Assembly: GCA_949316495.1 (NCBI GenBank)
Contig: OX439005.1
Coordinates: 3,195,001 to 3,259,000, forward strand
Reading direction: 5' to 3'
Length of the DNA stretch: 64,000 nucleotides
DNA from: Amphiduros pacificus
Taxonomy: Eukaryota; Annelida; Polychaeta; Phyllodocida; Hesionidae
Shown here: positions 22,319 through 36,358 of the stretch, piece after piece
How positions within the stretch are numbered: the stretch's first letter is position 1
How the letters are laid out: the number at the start of each line of letters is the position of its first letter
The notes under the pieces: generated by a model
The model's database searches: none
Told to the model about the DNA's origin: nothing
What the model saw: the letters and a program-made list of their open reading frames with translations, nothing else
Translations under genes and position numbers: made by a program

Positions 22319-24146
22319 AACAAAGACTTAGAGATTCACAAAGAGTCGATGTTATAGACCTGCGAATTTTTATATTGCAAATATTGAAAATGACTTTTAA
22401 AAAAAGTCACCGTGAATGTGAGTTGGGAAGGGGGGGTTATTTAGTTTCTGTATTTGTATAAGATATGTATAAAACCAGAAAAATAAGGCTGTGTTACTGC
22501 TCTCAAGTTGTACCAAATCAACACAGTTGAAAAGAAAAACAAAAATATATAAATAAGTTCAGTTGGAATATCTTTCACAAACTTATGAAAGGAACTTATT
22601 TTGTTTGCCTGTTACCAAAAGCAATACTTTTTTGTGAACTTTTTTATCCAGTGTACCACGTGAAAGCCATGGTTATCTCCTATCCCATGCAAAGAAAACA
22701 TCAGTAAAGACTGAGGAAAAATAATTATAATTTACGTTTTGTTTCTTTGATATGAGGTGATGTACAGAAGTATATGTTATACGTTTTCATATACATCTAT
22801 GTATGTTGGCAGTATATGTGGTGTCAGTTTTCTGTTAAGGTATGGGGCACTTTTAAAGACAGCTCATAGATTAACTCATATAGACTCATATCTTGTATAA
22901 TATGGAAATGTCCAATTTTAGTACGTAGACTAATTTTTTGGCAAATACATTCAAACATGGCTCCACCTCTCTTTATCAGTGAGAGAAACTGGCCCCAGCA
23001 TATCAGGAAAGGAATGAAAATTAAACATACAAATTATTTATTAAGAAATATCAGCTCGTGAATGTATATATTGATGTCATTGGCAAAATTAACAGAACTG
23101 TATACAATGGACAAAACAAAAAATTGAACAAGTAGAAACACAAGGAAAATGCCTGTATTTTTGCATCCATGATTTTCCGGGTCTTTATTGGATGTCAGAG
23201 TGGCAAACAATAAAATGCATGCTTCACTAATCATTTTTACCATTAAGATGTAAAAAGACAAACATCTCTTTTTGAAACGATCATTTCGCTAAAAATCTAA
23301 TCATGGAACATTTTAACATGAGACAGTTAAATAATGAAAAAGTGTATGTTATTTTCATAATCTCAAGCTATAATCATTTGGTCCAGAATGTGCACTTGAC
23401 TCCAGAATGTAGAATTGACTCTTGCTCACTCAGGCCTTGAGTACTCTGAATTGTGCATGAACAATAATAATGTGGTGTTGTGCAATGAAGTCAAGGTGCT
23501 GGACGTGTATATATATCTTAATTTATAGCTCAATAATATGCTAAAGATGAATGTTAAATTGAAACTTACATTTCAGTTTGATTGTGCTCAGTTGTACACA
23601 TACTTCTTTATTGCTGATTGTGTTGTTTATCTTATTGTTCCATATCAGCCAGTTAATATCGTTTAATCTTATTAAGTTCTCCTAATGCACTGGGTGATTT
23701 TAGTTACCTGTAATTGGTGCTAAATCATGTTACAGATTTATTAAATTATGAGGAAAATATAATATAAATTATTGAAAAATAGGTCAAATATTTCCATAAA
23801 ATGGTCATTTTGTTTGCTCGTTCGATCAGTACTTTGAGTTTTCATCAAGCTGTCATATCATTTGTTTGTGTGGATGAATTCTGCATTAAAGTTTCATGAC
23901 AGTGAGAAAAGAAATAGCAATTTCAGGTTTTGCCATGATTTTATGCTAATTAATTCAATTGCATTGCTGTCAGATTGTGTTAGTTATGAATGATAAAGAT
24001 TATTTTGTGTTAAACAAACAGCAAATAGCACATTTCAATATTATGCTTGCCATTCTCCATGTGAATATAATGAGGAATGTGTGGGATGGGAAGATATAAA
24101 AGAAAATACCTTATAAAAAAAGAATGTTTTTACTGTAAATATGTGG
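22319..24146 (+). other. Probable SYVN1 3' UTR
   Basis: AT-rich, no reading frames with any family resemblance and no repeats seen. Its position directly after the SYVN1 stop suggests a long 3' UTR, possibly with several poly(A) sites. Confidence 0.4.
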
Positions 24147-24152
24147 AATAAA
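24147..24152 (+). terminator. Candidate SYVN1 poly(A) signal
   Basis: AATAAA in GGAATAAAGG, 1.8 kb after the SYVN1 stop, near the end of an AT-rich stretch without other genes. Other weaker signals lie closer to the stop, so this is a candidate only. Confidence 0.3.
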
Positions 24153-24159
24153 GGTGAGA

Positions 24160-24900
24160 AAGCATTCTGTTGTTGCTTTAATTTGTAAATATGCCATTCA
24201 TTGTCCTACTTATGCTAAAGAGCTCACAGATTTTAAACCAATTCTCTCTGCGTGTGTTTCAACATTTGGGATCCACCAGGTATGGTGTGAAGGCAATACA
24301 TTGATATTTAGCCCACAAAGGCACGTACAGAAAAAGACTGCTTATCAGTTTGGGAATCTAAAGAATAATACTGTTTGGGTGTAGCAAACTGGTTACAATA
24401 ACCTTATCAAGTTGTAAGTTACTAAAAAATTTTCACCGTGATGAGCCAATCTTTCACGTCTCCATGCCTGACATTTTAACACACCAGGTGGCAGCATTGC
24501 CCACTTAGTAAAAATGGAAAAGCTTAAAGTACAGTGACAATTTTCGCTGTGAGCATTGCCCCTTTTGTCATAGAACCAACTTAAATGATCAATTTTAGCT
24601 ATGCTGACTGCTAGCATAGCTTCTGAAGTGAGTAGGGGGGTTTTCTGTTGGTCAGTCTGGCTGTCGATCTTCTCTGAAACTTCTTAGACTATGCTGGTCC
24701 AAATATCTATATTAGGACTATCAAGGACCTCTCGTTGCAATGGGTTTGTGCAGCAGGCGAATAATGTCACTATTCTTGGGGGCATTGCTCTGATTAGTTG
24801 ACATAAATATAGAACAAGGAAACCCCAAACAACGACCACATATTTCCAATGACGTGTGACCGGAATTCCAGCCATAGCATACAGGCACCTGCAAGGTGGT
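24160..24900. other. Intergenic, nothing recognised
   Basis: Short open frames only, none resembling a family. No repeats seen. Confidence 0.4.
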
Positions 24901-24907
24901 TTACTGT

Positions 24908-25055
<148 letters not shown>

Positions 25056-25460
25056 TTTTTATCTGAAAATCTATAAATGAATAATTAATACCTAATTACT
25101 GTAGCTTATATAAAATATTTATGTTTTGCTGTAAGCAGCAATACGTTATAATAGTAATTTTAAATAATTCAATAATAAAAGTAATACAACAAGATCTCGA
25201 GCTTGATAACAAGTAATATAGATAGATCTACATATATCAATGACAAGAAATAAAGATAATCCTAGAGATTTATTAAAATGTAATACAGAGAAATCTAGAG
25301 AGTTAAGAAACACACTAGTCCACATTGAAATAATCAGATTTAATGTTTTATTTTTGTTGCAACAAAATATACTTCCCGGCCTTTCTTATTTGACCATGTT
25401 GTTCCCTTTCAGAAATTGAGAGGAGTATGACACATGTATATATACACTTGCCCTGTGACC

Positions 25461-25495
25461 TTTTTTTTTGGGGGGGGGGGGGAGGGGGGGCTGTT
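25461..25495 (+). repeat. Poly(T)-poly(G) tract
   Basis: A T run followed by a G run broken by one A. Low-complexity, intergenic. Confidence 0.9.
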
Positions 25496-25499
25496 TTTT

Positions 25500-27450
25500 G
25501 TTCTTTTTTTTTTCTGGACCATTAAGTTGATATGACCCGAGGCCCTCAGCTAAAAACTCGGGGAAGGAAATATAGGTTTGGCATCATCTTCAGCTGAAGT
25601 GTCAGTGTAATGTATTTTGCTGGACATTCATTCCATGAGCGTTATGTAATAGGAAGGACGTGTCATGTTGGTGGAGACAGTTATGAACATCCTTGTTCAT
25701 TACACGCCCCGGGGTGTCATGTTAAAACTCATCTTCTAACGCCCTGTAGAGGCCATTTAATTAGAAAGAAATGAGATTATACAATTCTCTGCTATTAATT
25801 ACCCCAGATTACTGCGTGTCTAATGAGACATGTTAGCTATGGTCTAAATTAAGCCTCCCCATGTCTTACGTATCAAAGATGTATGCATAGACTGGGGTTC
25901 ATTTCAATCCTCGAAGAAGATCGGGTACGAGACTAAAGTTTGAATGACATACCAAAGAATCTAGATCAACTGTTGATTCAGGTTCTTTGGGCATACAACT
26001 GGCATTTATTTTGTCACGTGATTGACGAGACAAAAGTGGAGCGGCCAACATATCAAATCAAATCAAATCAAAATCAAATCAATTGAGGAAACCATATGTA
26101 ATGATTGATCAAGTGAAAAAATCAAAAAGTGATATTCAAAACCTTGTTTGATTATTAGTGGCAAATGTTCAATTTGAATTAAATATTTGTCCTGGTTTGA
26201 GAGTCAACTTCAAAGAAAAGCGGCTACCACCATGCTTGTTATGATCTTCCCTGTTCATGACTTAACTGTGGCTGCAGGTTTATTATATGTGGGTGTATCT
26301 TATGATGTTTGTCATGTATTGCAATAATCATCACAATTTGATAACAGTACAATAATTAGTTTACCACATCTCTCAATGGATCAGAAGAAAAAAAGCTTTG
26401 AAATTAATTAATTAATATCAATGGAGGTAAAAATTAAAAGCTATCATTATTAGGAATAAAGGATGTTCACGTGATTTACATGTGATTTTTTATAATGATC
26501 CTCGTGTGTGTTAGAAATTTGAAACTGGTTTGGGCTGAGTTTTTTTTTCTTTTTCTTTTCAACAGATAATATACAAAGAATCCGGGTCACATTCAATTAA
26601 AATTATAAAATTACACCCGACATTACTCCAGTTTAAATCCCGTGTTTGAATCCATTATTCTCACAACTTCGTGATCTTTATTGAAACTATTTTTCTTAAT
26701 AATAATCTAAATGCAACTTTATTAACATAAAACATAACATTCCATGCTATTTATTTCGATACACGATAAATGAGAAAACTATATATCGCTTGCTCAAAGC
26801 TATTGGTCAGTAAGAGAGCGCTCTTGATCATAGCTAAATGAGTGAGATGAAAATATATGCAAATGGGAATATTTGTTCAAATTTGATATGACACATGTTA
26901 ATGTATTAATATCTTCTGACCTTCCCATGATGTTGTTTGTTTAAATAATTAAAATCTACAACACCATTTATCAAAGTTTACCAGCAAATTATTCAAATGT
27001 GTTTCGAAATGTACTGCTCTATATATCAATATTTTATAAGACGTTTATTTACAAATAAACTAATGTTATATCTTGCTGAAATTAACATATCGTCTCCTCC
27101 CAATTCATCTTTCCTTCATATTGCTTTCAGACGGAGATGAAACGTTGGAGATGAAACGTGATCAGCGCAATTTCAACAATCTTATATAGCTTTCTTGAGA
27201 AAAAAAGAAGAAGAAAAAAAGGAGAGAATAGTTAGCACAATTTTTATTAAGTTCATGGAATCATTGAATACAATTTCTTGCGTATTTTTCCATAGAGGTT
27301 GACTTTAGCCTTAAAATAAAACTAAAATTAAAGCTAAAACTGACAGCAATGGGTCACAGGTGGTCACGGGCATAATACAAACTTGCTCTAAGATCAAATA
27401 ACTCAGTTAGTGTAGATTATGCTTAATGAATTAATTATCGATAAAAAAAA
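25500..27450. other. Intergenic upstream of SAMD4
   Basis: No gene seen. It contains a short (ATCAA)n run near 26055-26085 and otherwise unremarkable AT-rich DNA leading into the SAMD4 promoter. Confidence 0.4.
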
Positions 27451-27469
27451 GTAGTTTTGACATATCGCG

Positions 27470-27670
27470 ACTTTCAGTTGCACCTGCTTGCTTGAGAAAT
27501 GCGCTCGCGCAAATAAGCGCGGCAAGAGTGCGATCGCGCCAAATACACAAAGCAAGTGCCCGCCATTGGCGCACTCTCCGCGCATGAGCTGTGAGTGTCA
27601 GCCACGCCTCACATAGTAACCGCTGTGCGAGTGTGGCCCGGCGTGACGTCACGAGGAACATTAACATCGT
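27470..27670 (+). promoter_or_regulatory. CpG-rich SAMD4 promoter
   Basis: An abrupt rise in GC and CpG. It holds several GCGC/CGCG words, an inverted CCAAT box (GCCATTGGCG) and a 12-bp palindrome CGTGACGTCACG at 27642-27653 containing a CREB/ATF site. Placement just before a 5' exon with a good donor supports a promoter. A long minus-strand open frame across this island is a composition effect. Confidence 0.6.
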
Positions 27671-27706
27671 CGTACAACATGTGGAACCAAAATAACAGAG
27701 AGGAAG
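27654..27706 (+). other. SAMD4 5' UTR exon with a short uORF
   Basis: This probable first exon ends in GAGGAAG with donor GTACGT. An ATG at 27679 opens MWNQNNREE. Spliced to the next exon at 28768 it would read two more codons and stop, making an upstream frame rather than the protein start. The start of this exon is not defined by the sequence. Confidence 0.45.
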
Positions 27707-28767
27707 GTACGTACACCAGGCTGGGTTATCGCACGTTTTCGCCTTATACGGGCACCGGGCTCTTAGATATGGTGGATTACTGGTAGAGGAAGGGTTGTGG
27801 TGTAATACTGGGGCGTAAAATGGGGGTAAATGGTGGATTGGAGTGAAGCAAATGGTGACGATGTGGTGGGTGTCTCCGCTCGCGGTGTCATGATTGGGAA
27901 TATGGCTTCTCCGTGACCGTAAGTATCCCAGGCAAGACGGGAATGTTTGCCAATGATACATCCTCACACATTGCTCACACGACTCGTGCACACGCCACGA
28001 TGCAACGATCACGGTGTTTCTCATACATTTGTGAGTTGATTTGGTGAATTTGACGCGGCTTTGTAGACTGTCAGTGAAATATTTCATTGAGAGAAGTTGA
28101 ACGGTTCGTCGCGGGCTGTCAGATTTGAGGGGGTGGTCTCAAAGTGCCCCCCCCCTCTCCGCCCCGCACACACTTTGAGGGTGCGGGCCAAATATAGCGC
28201 ATGCAACTCCTTTGTCACGTTTTTGGAGGGAAATTCCTTTCAATGTCATAACGTGCATGCATGTTGTACTGTCAACAATACTTGGGACTTTCTGAAGCCA
28301 CAACTTGATTTTCTTGTAAGTATAAAAACTTGTCCACCGCCATGACAACCAAATCATTTGTGACAACATTTTAGTCATACTGGGTTGCCATGTGAGTAAT
28401 TCGATTCTTGCTTGGCTGGGCCCCATCGTTTGTGTATTGGAGACTGTTGTAAATTTCACAGGCTTGTTTCAATGTTTTGAAATGAATTTTGGTGAGCGAT
28501 TCATAAGGCTAGACAATTTGAAACAACATGTCAGCAAGTTTGAAATGTACATTTCTAAAATGAAAAGTTGATTTCACTTCCATGAAAATTCTCAATGACA
28601 AACAGGAAACAGATTATCAATCAGGTTTTGAAAGGAAATTGGCTTTACACTTGATGATGAAATTGATGATGAGCATGATACGATTGTCATAGCGTTTAAT
28701 TGATGTCATGCAGTTAGAAGGAAGTTGTTTCAGTGTAAAAGCTGAAAACCATTATTTTCACTTTCAG

Positions 28768-29138
28768 ATTCCTAGCCAACGTGAGGAACCAGGAGAAAAC
28801 ATTCCACATAGGATATAGTGACGACCGACATGTGCAGGTCCTAGCGGAAAATTTACGCTGCACTTGAAGGAATATTTTTGTTGGTGCTGCATCGTGGAGC
28901 TGGTTCCACGATATCATGAAGCAAGACACGATGAAATCAACGTACATGTTCCGGGATCAAGTAAATGCCATAACGGGCTGCTTTAAATCATGGAACGAAT
29001 GCGAACAGACGGTGGCGTTATATTCTCTGCTCAAGAAAATCAGTCCGACTCAGGCCAGGTTTCTGCTGCAAGTTCTCCAGCAGAGTCTGACAGACTGCAC
29101 AGAGGTTCAGCTCCTCGAGCGAGATGCCAACAGCCCTG
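28768..29138 (+). CDS. SAMD4: Smaug homologue, first coding exon (partial gene)
   Basis: The exon begins after TTTTCACTTTCAG at 28768. The frame is closed by a stop upstream and opens at ATG 28916. It ends in phase 1 at 29138 with donor GTGAGT, giving 74 residues plus one base. The stretch [31 protein letters not shown] and the following [29 protein letters not shown] match the N-terminus of vertebrate SAMD4A/B, with the exon ending at the same NSPG position. SAMD4/Smaug binds stem-loops in mRNAs through a SAM domain and represses or destabilises them in the cytoplasm; this part is the N-terminal Smaug similarity region, not the SAM domain. Translation could start at residue 1, 6 or 11; the vertebrate protein begins at the equivalent of residue 11. 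Later exons lie beyond the window. Confidence 0.92.
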
Positions 29139-32100
29139 GTGAGTACCCACACATGGTTTACTTTTATTTTCGCAAATTGTTATCACGACCAGAAATTTGT
29201 AGGACATATTAGCTATGACAAGTATGGTTGACATATTGTAAGGTCAGTTAAGTACACATGTAGTATGATGACAGGTATTGTTAATCAAAGAATGCCATAT
29301 TAAAGATGTACACACAAGAAAAAAGAAAGTGTAAATTGACTGTTTACAGATAATTTAGCTGTGTACACAGTGGTTAGTTGTTAATTGCAATGATAGTTGT
29401 CCTGTGCCACAGAAAGTTGACCGAGTGGCACATGTTTGGCAGTACTACAATAAGATGGGAAAAGGATTTGGATGATATTCCCATTTGAATAAGAACAGCC
29501 AGTATAATTATGGACTCTGGTCCTTCCAAAATTCAAACACAATTTGTTCTAACATTATCTGTGCTAATTGCTTCTGTCTTGTAACTGTCTTGGCAGAATT
29601 CAATGGGCCTTGACCACAGGTAGAAATTAGGGGGGAAGAAAGCTGTCCTCGAGACCCCCTGGTGGGGCTAGGTAGCATGTTATATCGCTAAGAGACGGAA
29701 GAGATTATTCTTGAGACATTTAAGTTTATTATGCACACATATTGAGTTCACAACAAGGTACACACCATAATACACCCATGTATGACCAGCTATAGGCTGT
29801 ATTAAGAGTTTATGTCAAGTCACTTACACAATTAAACAATACTTTAAGAAGCCTTCTCCTCCCAGGGCCTTTTAATATGGACAAGTGAACAGTATTTTGC
29901 TGTTAGGAGCCTGGAGGCTTGAGGGTCCCGGACATTATTTGGTATTCATGATACAACTTGTATGGACACCAAGTATCACAATGAAATGTTGAAATGTAGG
30001 CAGGGCTGGTTGTGATATTTGTAAAATGCCAGCATGACAGCTGTGTACACGGTACCCACGTGATGGTCAATGTCGCAGATATGTGGGTGGTTCACTTCTT
30101 TTGTTTTCAACTTCACAATCGCGAAAACAAATAGAATTTAATCTCGAAACACACATTGTTCATATTAGTCTGAGTCGACCCAAGCTTTGATATATTTTGT
30201 TGTTATGATATTTTTGACGTTTTATTCAGGACCGTAGTTATGATATTGAATGTACTGCCGTGAATTAACCTATGATTTGATCCTGGATTAGTAATAATCC
30301 ATAACATGGAAGGTTTTAATCAGGTATGGTAAAGATCATGAATTATTACACGATGTGATTCACGTTTCCATGAGGTTTAATTCAAACATTATCAAATCAA
30401 TGCCCTAATTTTTTTTTGATGCAGTGATCAAATGCTAGAAGGGAATGTTTATATTTCTGATCCCTGGAAAATGATGGTGTTCATCACATCAGTCATTTGT
30501 CTTTATTTATGACAACGTTGAGACCTTCCCCAGGGTCCATGTCAAAAATTGTGAGTCATGAATGTGTATTGTGTGAAGGGGGCAACTGGGAAGGAATTTG
30601 GCTTTCAGTGTCGCTAACCTAGATGTTTGATGAGAAAGGGCTGATACCTTCCTTGTCCAGTGGTGTAAGACCAGTCCATACTTGAGTGATCATCTTATGT
30701 CATACATCTAATCTATGTCTAGTGGACAAACTCATAGACAGATAAGAGAGAGCTTGTACTGTACGCAGATGGTGCACGTGGCCAGACGCAGTCGGATTCC
30801 AAAATAACTACGAACATAACCACTCATAAACTACTTTTTTTTTATTTCGACAACAGATGATCTTAGCGAGGTGTTGCGAGCACATCTCACTGCGTAGCTT
30901 TGTTATATGTTAAAGTGGAGAGAATAAAGTGAAACATTTGGGAATGTTGAGGACATGAGGGCTACAGGAAGCTTTGGTGAGAGTTGACATGAGGGTTGGT
31001 TTGGCCAGTCATCAGGGTCTGACTGTGAAGTTTGGGAATAAAGCCCAGTGTTTGTACACGGGGCCACATGGCCACTGGTGATACTACCATGGCAACTACG
31101 GGAATGTCCTGATTAACAATGGTTAGACAATGGTAACACCTGCCCCTTGTGTCTGATCACATGTGTGTCTGGCTCGATCCGGACATAACAATAGTCACTG
31201 CAGGATGGACAGGATTCCAAATAGAAAAAAAAAAATTTAAATCTGATATTAGAAAAAAAAGGATATATCTGTATATTCTAATAACAAGGCATTGTTAATT
31301 GGCAGTTGGTGGGGATCTGATAGTTAGCAGGAGAAAAAAAAATTGTTCTAATTGATTTTAAAGAAAAAAATTGCTATCTGTATATTAGCATGACAAGGCA
31401 TGGTTGATTGGTGGTGGGTCTAATAGTTGGTAGGAGAAGCTTACTCACGTATTTGTGTTTCTCATTGATTACCATGATATTGTTGTTGCTGAGCACGAGT
31501 ATCCGAGGCCCTGACTACAGGTGAGACATCAAAGTCCGAGGAACCCATTTACCTGAGAGACTCACACAGGTGAGAGACGGCCCTCGTGTGACCCACCTAC
31601 CTCCAGCGTTTATAGAATAACTCTCTCATATTATAACCTTTATATCAAGGCTAATTATTAAAGATTTAGGTGGAGTTCGGAATGATGTGATGAATTGATA
31701 AGATAATTTGCATCCTGATATTTAAATATGTGATTATTGTAGTTACGGTAGCAAGCTGGCCATTTCCAACACAGACACCACACACATATAAATAGGCATG
31801 CAAAGTTCAACACAACACAACTGAATGAAATAAAGATTTGCACTTTGGATAATGACACACGATGAGATCAATCAAAAGTTGTTCTATTTGCGCGATACAG
31901 AAGTGTTTACTTTTGCCACTTTTTCAGTCACTGAAGATTTTCAGTCCAGAGAATTGTAACTGTTTCTTTATTAGTATTATTTAGCACTATTTGTGTTGCC
32001 ACGGCAACCAGTGGTATTAATCAGAGATGAGTCATGAGATAAAACTATCTGCTGTTTTTATCTTACTAACGTGGGAACCAAATTTACACATTGACTGGCT

Positions 32101-34020
32101 AGTTTATAAAAGTACAAGTTAACATGTCTTCGTTGAATGCTTTATGGAGAAGAAGCCCAATAAAAGGGTCATAACTATTATTTGAATGATGGCAAGTTAA
32201 ATGAAGGTTGGGACAGGTAGATTTTTTTAAAGCTGGTCCTATTATAGCAGTAATTCAGATTATGAATATTTGATGGGAGAATAAAGTATGCAGAGATTGT
32301 CATCAGTTTACTCTCGAATTTGCCATTCTCTGAACTGCCGCAAATTCTCTGAACTGCGAATAAAATATAATTCCCTGAAATACACATGACGGGGAACGTG
32401 TCTGATAATATGGTACAGTCATAACTGCGAAGGATAATGGAAGTTATGACAGCCAAGGTGTGTCTGAGTTGACAGAGCTAAATTGATGTCATAATATGAT
32501 AAAATATGATGTTGCGGATGATGTCGGATCACGGATCACGGCATGCCATAGGCCCCCAGCATAGCCAGTGTTAATACCTGGGTGAGTGTATGCAGACAAT
32601 AACTCAGGCCCACGTGCGACAAACATGCCACACACTCCATACACTATGAGAAGTATGTAACGCTTCTATTATGTGGAGATTTTATTGGTGAATTGAGAGC
32701 ATATTTAGGCTGGCCTGAACCAGGGCTTGGGGCAAGGAGTGGTTTTAGATTAAAATGTGTGGCTATTGTCCAAATACGAGATAAGAATGTTTGATAACAT
32801 GTCATTGTATTGTTCCCTTTTTTCGTTTACGAGCGAAAAAAAAAATCTCCGATGGAGTAAATAGTCAGGAAACCCTGCAAATGTGAGGGTCCCAGTCAAA
32901 ATTAGGATGCTGCAGTGACTAAGAGGTTTGAATTATTAATTAAGTAGAGCAGTTATTTTCTCTCAGCGATGTAAGTACAAAAGACAATGCATATAAAGAT
33001 ATCATACCACACTCAGAGAATGCTATGATGAGAAGTTAGTCGCTTGTGGGTCGTTTATCAAGCTGTTTGGCAGCTGGATTAAATCGGACTGGACATATCT
33101 GGGGATTATCTGAGGATTATCTCATGTCCACCTGTCCCGAGTTCCACACTCTCTGAACTAAGAAGTCTAATTGGCCAGGCCACGATTCCTTCATGTAAAA
33201 TATACTACTCCGAGCTCCATACCACTCTGAGGCATCTGGGATTGTTTAATGCACATGTCTATCCATATGCTGCTGGAAATACATACAAAATAGCAGTGCA
33301 TACTGTATGGCTGCTTTGATGGTGATATTTTTGTCCCATTAACATGAATTTTGAAAATTTTGAAAGTACAGATTATACCCAAAGAATCCTCGTGTAAAAT
33401 ATGATGGCGACATTCTTAATAACTAAATGTATGAAGATAGGTCAGTATTATTTTAAAAGATTTGCAGTCATCTGAATTGATTGGTTATATGTTGATTTGT
33501 AATGGCTGGGACTGGAGTGGAGGTATTGGCAATCTGTGGTGTGAGTATGTGACACAGGAACATACTACAGCGCTACTCAGAGCTAGAAGCCATCACTTGT
33601 ATATTCCAGTCTGGGATACGACTAGCCACTTATCAGGTGTGAGGTCCCTGTGTGAAACGAGAGGTCCTCCCGAGGTCCCCACCAGCCATCCCCACCAGCC
33701 ATCGCCAGCCAGACACTTGTTGGTCTTGCGGCAGACTGCAGTAAAGGCCCCAGATTACCCAGCATGCACTAGGCCTTGATTGACTACCACCCCACCCAGT
33801 CCAGTGGGTCGATTCTTTATTGACTTTGTCTGCTATTGGGTCAGCCAGCGTGTCTTTCCCCGCTGATGCAGCCATCATCTTGATCCAACACCAGCTTGTG
33901 GTTTTTGCCTCCACCGACCTTGACATTGCCTTGAACGTTTTTGCACGAAAGGCTGATGTCCTTGACTCGATTTAAAAAAAAAGAAGTAAATCACTGCCCG
34001 AGAGACAGAACAGCAGCATT
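29139..34020 (+). other. SAMD4 intron 1, proximal part
   Basis: About 4.9 kb with no exon matching the known next part of Smaug proteins and no array larger than short A runs. I see nothing I can name in it. Confidence 0.5.
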
Positions 34021-34254
34021 TACCGTATTTACTCGTGTATAAGTCGACTCGTGTATAAGTCGACCCCCCAAAATTGAGGTTATTTTTCTTGAAAAAAAAC
34101 AATTTCCGAATATAAGTCGAGTTGGTTTTTCTTGACATATCGGCTCTGCTACCATTCAAGCTTCAGCTGAAGCTTGGCGGTCATTTTAAAAGTGAAACTT
34201 AAATATGCTTACGATATAAGATCTTAGCAGTCTTATACACGAGTAAATACGGTA
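34021..34254. mobile_element. MITE with 23-bp perfect inverted ends
   Basis: A 234-bp element. The left end TACCGTATTTACTCGTGTAT and the right end are perfect inverted repeats over 23 bp. The outermost TA at each end is compatible with a TA target duplication, as in Tc1/mariner-like elements. GTATAAGTCGA is repeated inside. It has no coding capacity. Confidence 0.8.
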
Positions 34255-36358
34255 AAACGTAAATACGATGTTCGTATTTTCGAAATAACTGATATCAGAC
34301 GTAGCGGGTCGATTTTAATTGCGTTTTAAATGATAAATAAAGGTATTTACCCAATATTATTTTGAAACACTTTGTTTTGACTTTGCTCTCACTGATTCCA
34401 ATTATCAGCGTTCACAGTTTTGCGTTTCGTCATTGTCTCCACTGCTTTGAGTCGTGTCTTCCCTGTTGACAGAAGTGCTTGCATACGTGGGTCGATTTTA
34501 ATTGCGTTTTAAATGATAAATAATGAAAACGCTTTGTTATTCTCAACCTGCGAAGCGTTATTGTGATAATATTAAGTAAATACCTTTATTTATCATTTAA
34601 AACGCAATTAAAATCGATCCACGTGTGAGAGCATTTCTGTCAATTTCTCAAGATCGCCATTTTGAAAGGCGGGAGAGGGGTAAATACGTCCGATGTCTAT
34701 TATTTCGAAACGCTTTGTTCTGACTTTGTTTTCACTGATTCCAATTATCAGCCTTCACAGTTTTGCAATTCGTCTTTGTTTCCACTGCTTTGAGCCGTGT
34801 CTTCCCGTTTGGACAGAAATGCTTTCACGCTAGTATTGCGTAATGCATGTTAAATGAATGGAAGGTGTCAATTGCATTGGTGGTGTGTAAAGTACAATAC
34901 CCCTTATATTGATTTAAATGATAAATAAAGGTATTTACCCAATATTATCACAAATTATTTTTCGCAAGAATTTCTCCACGATGTAGAACGTAATACGATG
35001 TACGTGACGTCCTTAATCTTAGCATCAAAACCAACACGTGGGAGAATATTTCTTTGTGTATTATAAAGCCAATGATATTCATGAGGATTGCATGTCCCAA
35101 TCTCTGCATGTCCCAATCTCTGCATGTCCCAAACTCTGCCTGAAAGATGCCTAATGTCCATTTCTCTTGTTTGTTTTATTGTGACACAATCAGGCTAAGA
35201 TCAGACAGGTTATCCTGAGCAATGCGAAAGAGAATCCAGCATGTTATCAGCTAAAATATCCCAGATCTGCTGAGTCACATCACTCAGCTGTGTGAATCTT
35301 GGCCAGGCCAAACAAAATTTGCATAGCTCCAAACCCAGCTCTTGTATTTACCAGCACCACCCCCTCTGAATCTATATCCCGAAGCATACGATCATTGCCA
35401 AAGAAAAGGGAGCGCAAGCAAGTCTTGGAAGAGCCCCCATAAATGAAAATGAGGCTTTAACTTTGGTGGGAAACTGATCACTGCAGGGCTCTCTTGCAAT
35501 TCCAAAAAGACTGATCGTAGATAGATTAATTAAAATTATGCCATTCATGCCCTGTCAGTCCTCATGTGTTAATAAGATTGAACAGTTCAACTGGGCAATC
35601 CTTTCATTTTTACATAAATATGTCAGACTAAAAATCCACAAAAAAGTCAGCAGGTCACTTAGTTCAAAGCTGGGGAAAGCCCTGTAAATAGTTTCTGGTA
35701 TCTTTCAAATCTGCATATCAACTTCCACTCGTGGGAAAAAACATGCTAACTTGTCCCATATCAAAATGCCAGTAAATTAACCAGAATTAGGGAAATACCC
35801 CACATATATTTGATTAAATACCAGGTAGGAATGTATGGTGCTTTCTTTGGATATTATTTTGAGTGGAATTATAACAGACAAGGTCAGTAAATCTGAGTGG
35901 AAACCGTGGCATTCATTCAGTTGTTGTTTTCACTGATTCCAATTATCAGCGTTCACAGTTTTGCATTTCATCATAGTTTCCACTGCTTTGAGTCGTGTCC
36001 TCCCTTTTTGACAGAAATGCTTTCACATGGATCGATTTTAATTGCGTTTTAAATGGATTGATGGTTTTGTTCTGTTCTCAAACAATTTGTGATAATATTG
36101 GGTAAACACCTTTATTTATCATTTAAAACGCAATCAAAAAGGGAAGACACGACTCAAAGCAGTGGAGACAATGACGAAACGCATAACTGAACGCTGATAA
36201 TTGGAATCAGTGAGAACAAAGTCAAAACAAAGCGTTTTGAAATAATAGACCAATAATTTTGGGTAAATACCTTTATTTATCATTTAAAACGCAATTAAAA
36301 TCAATCTTCTATGTCTGATATTCGTTATTTCGAAAATATGAACATCGTATTTAAGTTT
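34255..36358. repeat. Foldback region with shuffled inverted segments
   Basis: Two segments recur in both orientations. One is centred on TTTTAATTGCGTTTTAAATG followed by ATAAATAAAGGTATTTACCC (near 34310, 34495, 34575, 34915, 36030, 36100 and 36260). The other is centred on CACTGATTCCAATTATCAGC and CACTGCTTTGAGTCGTGTC (near 34390, 34730, 35930 and, inverted, 36130-36230). Together with the flanking MITEs, arms of about 400 bp are inverted about the middle. The central part, about 35160-35900, looks like ordinary DNA. Confidence 0.75.
35093..35127 (+). repeat. Short 14-bp repeat, about three units
   Basis: Tandem TCTGCATGTCCCAA units inside the foldback region. Confidence 0.8.

Noticed and set aside
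27431-28087. 218-codon minus-strand open frame
   Set aside because: It overlies the CpG-rich SAMD4 promoter and first exon, shows no family motif, and GC-rich islands lack stops by composition.
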